Origin: Cephalopachus bancanus
Lineage: Eukaryota; Chordata; Mammalia; Primates; Tarsiidae
Assembly (NCBI GenBank): GCA_027257055.1
Contig: JAPVLO010000623.1
Span: 310,001 to 374,000, forward strand
Reading direction: 5' to 3'
Length of the DNA: 64,000 nt
Shown here: piece by piece, positions 58,281 through 64,000 of the stretch
Layout of the letters: each line of letters starts with the position of its first letter
Position numbering within the stretch: the first letter of the stretch is position 1
Program-made: the position numbers and the translations under genes
The notes under the pieces: model-generated
What the model saw: only the letters and a program-made list of their open reading frames with translations
Databases searched by the model: none
What the model was told of the DNA's origin: nothing

Positions 58281-58620
58281 TTCTTTAGAAAATTGGGGAT
58301 ATAAGATCATGTTATCTGTGAATAGAGGTAGTGTTATTTCTTCTTTTCCAATTTAGATGGTTTTTATTTCTCTTTCTTGCCTAATTGCTCTGGCTAGAAC
58401 TTCTATTACAATGTTGAATAGAAGTGGTGAAAGTGTGCATCTTCGTCTTGTTCCTGATCTTAGGGGAAAAGTTTTCGGATTTTCACCATTGAGAATGATG
58501 CTAGTTTTTCATACATGGCCTTTATAAATGTTGAAAAAGATCCCTTATATTCCTAGTATGTTGAATGTTTTTGTCATGATAAGGTCCTAGATTTTGTCAA
58601 ATGCTTTTTTTTTTTATCAA

Positions 58621-58964
58621 TTGAGATGAAAAAAATTCAATAAATACAAGAAAATAAACATTTTTTAAAGAAAGAAAAAAGAAACACTACTTGCTATAAG
58701 AGCAAGCACACACAACAACCTAAGTCACTCAGCAGACACATTCTTGTGGGTCTTTTTGCTTTCAAACCTTCCATTACTCACACACACACACAAAGAAAAA
58801 TAAGAAGAATAAAAACAGAAAAAATATAATCAATATAATCAATGTGGTAGATATTAAGTATCTTAAAGACCTTGGTGTTTTAGCTATTATAAGTAGAATT
58901 CTGTTCTCCCTAGAATGAAGGCAAAACTTATATGATACAAACATTTCTAAATCAACAAAAAACA
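58621..58964. other. AT-rich stretch without recognised element
   Basis: A-rich, with a short (CA)n at about 58780-58792. It lies between two L1s of opposite orientation. No coding potential. Confidence 0.5.
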
Positions 58965-60128
58965 GGACCTATCACCATACACAAAAATCAAATCCAAGTG
59001 GATCAAAGACCTAAATGTAAAACCTCAAACTATAAGAATCTTAGAAAATGCAGGAGACGCCCTTTCAGAAATTGGAATAGGCAACCAATTCCTGATCAAA
59101 ACCCCAAATGTCCATGACATATAAGGTAGACAAGTGGGATCTCATCAAACTGAAAAGCTTCTGCAAAGCAAAAGAAACCACGAAGAGAGTGAGGAGATAG
59201 CCCACAGAATGGGAAAAAATATTTGCCAGCTGTATATCTGACAAACACCTAGCATCCAGGATCTACAAGGAACTCAAACGTGCCAAAAGGAAAAACATAC
59301 CAAACAACCCTGTTAAAAAGTGGGCAGAAGATATAAATAGACACTTCTCAGAATAAGACATAAGAGCAGCCAACAGATACATGAAAAAATTATGCGGCTC
59401 ACTAATCATCAAATAAATGCAAATCAAAACCACATTGAGATACCACCTAACTTCGATCAGGATGGCCATCATTCATAGTTCAAAAACAACAGATGCTGGA
59501 GAGGATGTGGAGAAAAGGGAACGCTTCTATACTGTTGGTGAGAGTGTAAATTAGTACAACCTGTGTGGAAAACAGTGTGGCGATTTCTAAAAGATCTAAA
59601 AACTGACCTTCCATATGACTCAGCAATACCCCTTCTGAGAATATACACGAAGAACTCAATTCTAAAAAATAGGTACCTGAACACACATGTTTATTTCAGC
59701 ACTATTTGCAATAGCAAAATCATGGAACCAACTGTGCTGCCCATAGAAACTGGACTGGATAAAAAGAATGTGGTATATACACACGATGGAATATTACACA
59801 GCCATAAAAAACAGACAAAATTATGGACTTCACAGTAATTTGGATGGATTTAGAGTATAATACTGAGTGATCTAACACAGAAACAAAGAACTGAGTACTA
59901 TGTGTTCTCACGCATAAGTGGACCCTAAACATTTATCATAATATTACAAGAAGGATTGGCAGTAGCAAGACACTGCTAGGGAAGGGAGGGGGCACAAAAC
60001 ATCTGTAAGGGTACCTCATCCTAAACCTGGTGGTGGGACCAATGGGAGGCCCAAACTTCATCTGTATGATGACCACTTATTTACCTAATCCTGAATTTTA
60101 CTCCACATCATTTAAATAAACAAACAAA
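58965..60128 (+). mobile_element. LINE-1 3' end, plus strand
   Basis: 5'-truncated L1 starting in the ORF2 C-terminal region (CCTATCACCATACACAAAAA). ORF2 end visible at 59563-59838 and after, then the 3' UTR and a (CAAA)n tail at about 60114-60131. The WYIYT-type C-terminal stretch reads VVYTHDGILH in one frame, so the frame is damaged. Confidence 0.9.
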
Positions 60129-60159
60129 CAAATATGCCAATATGCCCCCTCTACCTATC

Positions 60160-60762
60160 TATCCTATAGGCACTTCAAACTGAACTTGTTACCTTACATG
60201 CAATTCCATTCTGTCCCTTGGAAATCTCAGTCATCTTTGCCTTTCTCATCTCCTTCATCTGTCTTCCTCAGAAATCTCTCTTGAATATGTTTCTCTTTGT
60301 TTTGTTCCTACTGCCAGTACTCTAGGTCAAACTCTCATTCTGGACATTTTTGTTGACCCTATTTAATTTTCCATATCACAGCTGGTGTGATCTTTAAAAA
60401 AAATACAAAATTGACTCAATTATTTCCTTGCTGAAAACCCATTAATGGCATCTCAATCCTACAGGAAAAGCATCCTCTGATCCATTCTTTCAGCCTCATT
60501 GCCTACCACTTAATTCACACACATGTACCCTCCAACTATATTGACCATCTTAAAATTTCCCTACTATGCCATGCTTAGTCATACCTCTGCTTTTGCACAT
60601 TTTATTCTTTTTTCTTGGACTGTCTTTCCCACTTTCTCTGACTGGCAAGTTCCTATATACACATTAGTCCAATTCATAAGTCAGTGTGGAATCATCTTTA
60701 TATCCCTAGTCCCTAGCAAAGCATTTGATATGAAGCAGGCATTCAGAAATAATTGTCAATGA
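60160..60762 (+). mobile_element. Long L2 fragment
   Basis: CCCCTCTACCTATCTATCCT, TGCTTTTGCACATTTTATTC, TGGACTGTCTTTCCCACTTT and GGCATTCAGAAATAATTGTC follow L2 order over about 600 bp. Diverged. Confidence 0.75.
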
Positions 60763-62938
60763 TTGATCCTCTTACTATTGAGGCTTTCAGCAAAGTCACA
60801 CCAGCAAATGGATAGAAACCTTATATAAACCTGAATTCAGATGCCCACAGTGATGAATCTTGGTTTTACTACCAGAAAGCTTCTTATATAGATAAAGAGG
60901 GAGCATTTTCTACCATTAGATAAATTCACTTTTGAGAAGACTTTAAAAATATATGAAAAAGAATATTACTCTTTCTCTTCAAGTGTACAAATAGGAAATT
61001 GAAGATAAAAACTGAATTCTTTGCACAAAATATTTTTAGTTTTTTGGATGAAAAGGGACTTGAATTTTATTGAAATTATAGTTACTACACATATTCTTAG
61101 CACTAAGAAAACAACTTGAAAGTTCATATTTATGTCTTGTTAAAATAATTATATATGTTTTAGCAAAGGAAAAGTTTCCAGAATAAGTTAATTGTTTTTG
61201 TTAACATAAAACACCTTAATTCTCTTTTAAATACAGTCTGGCAAAAAAATAATTCACCATATTCATGATGAACCTACTGAATAGTAGATAACTTGTCTCC
61301 CAATAATCTCACAAATATCTACTTCAATTAGCTTTGGCAAATAAAAAATGTCATTATTTAGTTTCCTTATATAGATGTAAAATTAATATAAAAAAGTTTT
61401 AAAAAATGAGTCATTGCTTTAAAGTGTATTAGTGTGTACCTTCTAAAATGAAGTCTACATCTACTGCTGAGTTGAAGAAACTGCATTAAGGCTATAGCAA
61501 ACAAGAAAGTACTTTTCCAAGAAAAATGTCAGGGATGTTATAGTTAATAATCTGACTCATGAGTCAAATAGAGGGTTGGTCTCGATGACCTCTAATTTCC
61601 CTTTCAGTGCCAATACTTTAGTTCTATGAAATCAAGTCTTTCTAACCAGTGATTTAAATATATTTACTCTAAATAAAATCTGCCTTACCACAAAGCATGT
61701 TTGTTTATCAAATCACATTTTCAATGCCTTTCATTACAAAACCAGAAAAGGGATCAAATGACAAATATAAAAGCACACACTCAAGAATGGAGAACTCTTA
61801 AAATGACAGAGTTAAAGGGAGAAAAACAAGTCATTTCCTGATACAGTGTTAATAACAATCCTCAGTACAAATAAAAAAGTACAAAGAATACCCTGCATTG
61901 GAAAACTGAGCATCAGATCAGAAACTAAATACTTCTGGTAAATATCCTTTTGAAACAAAAATTATTGGTCTCTTTTTATTTAATCAAGGATTTTTTGACT
62001 GTTACAATTTAAAGTCACAATATCTATTAATATAATCAGGACATATTTTTCTTTAAAGATCATTCTTTATCTCATTATTTACTTTAGGGCCAATTTCCTA
62101 CATGGTGGCTTTCTTTCAGGTGTAGAAAACCTCAAGCTAGGCTTTGAGAGGAATATAACATAGTTAGTCAAGGTCACTGGCTCTGGTATCAATCAGTCTT
62201 GCGGAGTCAGATCCCTTATGACCTTAGGCAAGCTCCTTAAATTAACTGGAGCTGTTTCACCAGCTATAAAATGGATTGTCACAGCAATTCAGTGAAATAA
62301 CTTTTTATAAATAATGTGACCAATAATTGTTATTATTAGGGCACAGACCACAAGTGATCATTAATATCCAGAGCTGTTTGAGTTTGCTACCATGTAGAGC
62401 TTTTTCAATTAAGAACATCTCCATTAAAAAAAAAAAACTTTTCCATATAACTTTGTTTATTGTTCTTACACAAAGAAACAAAAGAGCAGAGATTTTTAAA
62501 GATCACAAATGCCATCTAGACATTTGCTGGAAATTTTAACTATCCACTGAGATCTACAAACTTAATTTTACTCTATGATTGATTTTTCACTATGGGAGAA
62601 GGAAAGATGGCCTTTTCATTTTACTTAACAAAAACAGAAAACAGAATTAAAAAACTGGGTTTAAGTTGTAACCAGTAAAACAGCTGATTGAGTCACTCAG
62701 TAAGTATATATTTATCTAGTGACTTTATGTGAAAAATCCAAGGTAAATTCTTACCATAGAGGACCCAGATGAGGAAGATGCCCTTTACGTTTTTAAGGAA
62801 TTTACAGTGAAATAGGCATGGGATAAGAAAACAAATTGCAAATAGATGAGCACAAAGTGTGATCCATTTCTCCTAATGTCTTGAAACATTATTCACTGAT
62901 ATAACAAAGCTTACTTATTTATTTAAAATGTTAATACA
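60763..62938. other. AT-rich unique stretch with one MIR
   Basis: No exon seen. A MIR in plus orientation lies at about 62165-62330 (GACCTTAGGCAAGCTCCTTA; CACCAGCTATAAAATGGATT). The rest is AT-rich and not assigned. Confidence 0.5.
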
Positions 62939-64000
62939 GGAGAGACAGGGCAAAATGGTGACAGCATAGGTGAACTGGTGAGATTCTCTGAACGGACCAA
63001 GGCTGCATACTGCTGAATAGACAGACTGTAAAGCAGAGGGAAAAGTGAACAAAGCCAGAAGACCCTCATAAGGAAGAACAGGTCATTGCAGAAGAGAAAT
63101 AAAAGCAACCCCACCTTCCCCCAAAAACAAAATTGAAGAGGGGGAGGGAAAGGGGGAGAGGCAGAAAAATCTACAGAAATGAAGAAAAACCAAAAGAAGA
63201 GTATGGGTCTCTCTCAGACACCTGGGAGAGCAGACATTGAGAAAATTGACTTTGGAATGCAAACAATGAAAAGTCCCCAGAATGAAGGGTCTCAAAATGC
63301 AAATGTAGATATCAAAACAATAATGGAGAGATTAAAAAGAATTGAGGAGACACAAGAAGAAACTAGGAAGGAGCTGATATATGAGATAACAGTAATAAAG
63401 AATACTGTGAATGAAATAAATAACAAATTGATAAGCATGGAAAGCAGAATTACCCAAGCAGAAGAAAGAATCTCAGAGCTTGAGGACCAAAATATAGAAA
63501 TAACCCAAACTCTTAAAAACACAGAAAATAAGCTCAAAAAGACAGAACAAAACCTTCAAGAGATGAGTGGCTACCTCAAGAGGCCTAACCTAAGAATAAT
63601 CGGACTCCCTGAGGCAGAAAGAGAAACAGACACCACATTGGAACAAACTTTGCGTGAGATCATTCAGGAAAACTTCCCTTATCTAATCAGTGATGCAAAA
63701 ATTCAAACACAAGAGATTCAGAGAACCCCACAAGACAACAAATGAGAAGACCAACTCCTAGACACATAATAATTCACCTAAATAAAGTAGGCACAAAAGA
63801 AAAAACCTAAAGGCAGCAAGAGAAAAAGGCCAGATCACCTACCATGGAAGGCCAATCAGAATAGCAGCAGATTTATCTGCAGAAACCCTGCAGGCTAGGA
63901 GAGCTTGGAGCCCTATATTCAAAGTCCTAAAAGATAAACAATTTCAACAAAGAATAACCTACCCGGCCAAGCTAAGCTTCATCAGTGAGGGAGAATTGAA
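62939..64000 (+). mobile_element. Full-length-type LINE-1, plus strand, cut by window end
   Basis: It starts GGAGAGACAGGGCAAAATGG, the same 5' end as the copy at 497-5838 (YY1-like motif changed to CAAAATGG). The 5' UTR is 240 bp and ORF1 starts at 63179. It is in inverted orientation to the first copy, 57 kb away. The 3' part lies beyond the window. Confidence 0.93.
63179..64000 (+). pseudogene. LINE-1 ORF1 with two 1-bp deletions
   Basis: ORF1p codes to residue 188 (63179-63745), nearly identical to the intact copy through the coiled coil and the RRM (IIGLPEAERETD). One base is lost at about 63729 (run of five C plus G reduced to four C), shifting the frame to a stop. A second base is lost at about 63806 (AAAAAATCC becomes AAAAAACC). 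The C-terminal domain sequence (SAETLQARRAWSP) follows in another frame. Truncated product only; the chaperone C-terminal domain is lost. Confidence 0.92.

Larger units (their letters stand above)
56222..58620 (-). mobile_element. Old LINE-1 (L1MA/L1PB type), minus strand
   Basis: The 3' UTR (AATTCACATAGCAAACAATT; ACTTTTATTATATGCACAGA) leads into ORF2 in minus orientation (TTTTTAATTGGGTTATATAT; TTTAGCAATATTAAATCTCT; TGTTGAATAGAAGTGGTGAA). All frames are broken. It contains a short inverted insertion (56382-56483) and a (CT)n(GT)n repeat (58215-58280). Confidence 0.9.

Noticed and set aside
1..64000. tRNA, rRNA, snRNA genes and CRISPR arrays
   Set aside because: I looked for recognisable tRNA boxes outside Alu, U6/7SK starts, rRNA segments and regularly spaced repeats and saw none.

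Overview
This is vertebrate nuclear DNA, almost certainly from a strepsirrhine primate, with a lemur slightly favoured over a loris or galago. The evidence is many dimeric Alu SINEs, several of a non-human type (head reads CTCGGTGGCTCAGCCTGTAAT, lacking the CG of human Alu; left arm has CTCTACAATAAAT; end reads GAGTGAGACTCCAACTC), plus LINE-1 copies with an unusually short 5' UTR and old mammalian MIR, L2 and MaLR-type repeats. I found no complete protein-coding gene other than LINE-1 ORFs, and no CRISPR, operon or other bacterial-type feature.

Layout. 1-22.6 kb is a dense LINE-1 nest. A full-length L1 on the minus strand (497-5838, 14-bp target-site duplication, intact ORF1, broken ORF2) sits inside an older minus-strand L1, followed by 5'-inverted, deleted and Alu-interrupted L1 copies on both strands. 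22.6-41.1 kb is mostly non-repetitive, AT-rich DNA with microsatellites, Alus, a HAL1/L1M relic near 31-33 kb and MaLR-like remnants near 33-34.6 kb. 41.13-43.17 kb is a strong CpG island with GC boxes, triplet-rich 5'-UTR-like sequence and a consensus splice donor on the minus strand at 42033/42034. This is best read as the promoter and non-coding first exon of an unidentified gene transcribed leftward, so most of 1-42 kb may be its first intron. 43.2-62.9 kb is upstream or intergenic sequence with MIR, L2, MLT1, a 5'-inverted L1 (52.36-53.45 kb), an old minus-strand L1 (56.2-58.6 kb) and a 3'-end L1 (58.97-60.12 kb). At 62939 a second full-length-type L1 starts on the plus strand and runs off the window, in inverted orientation to the copy at 497-5838.

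Most interesting signals. Several very small insertions look copied from elsewhere and are bounded by short direct repeats, but carry no mobile element of their own: 27 bp at 40950-40976 copied from 0.9 kb away, 102 bp at 56382-56483 that is an inverted copy of sequence 1.1 kb away, 35 bp at 9293-9327 that is only an L1 3' end plus tail, and about 30 bp of Alu at 29895-29924. A 424-bp non-L1 segment at 14423-14846 also has a 14-bp target duplication. Two independent L1 copies grew different microsatellites at the same ORF2 position. These were read by eye; alignments and outgroup comparison would settle them.
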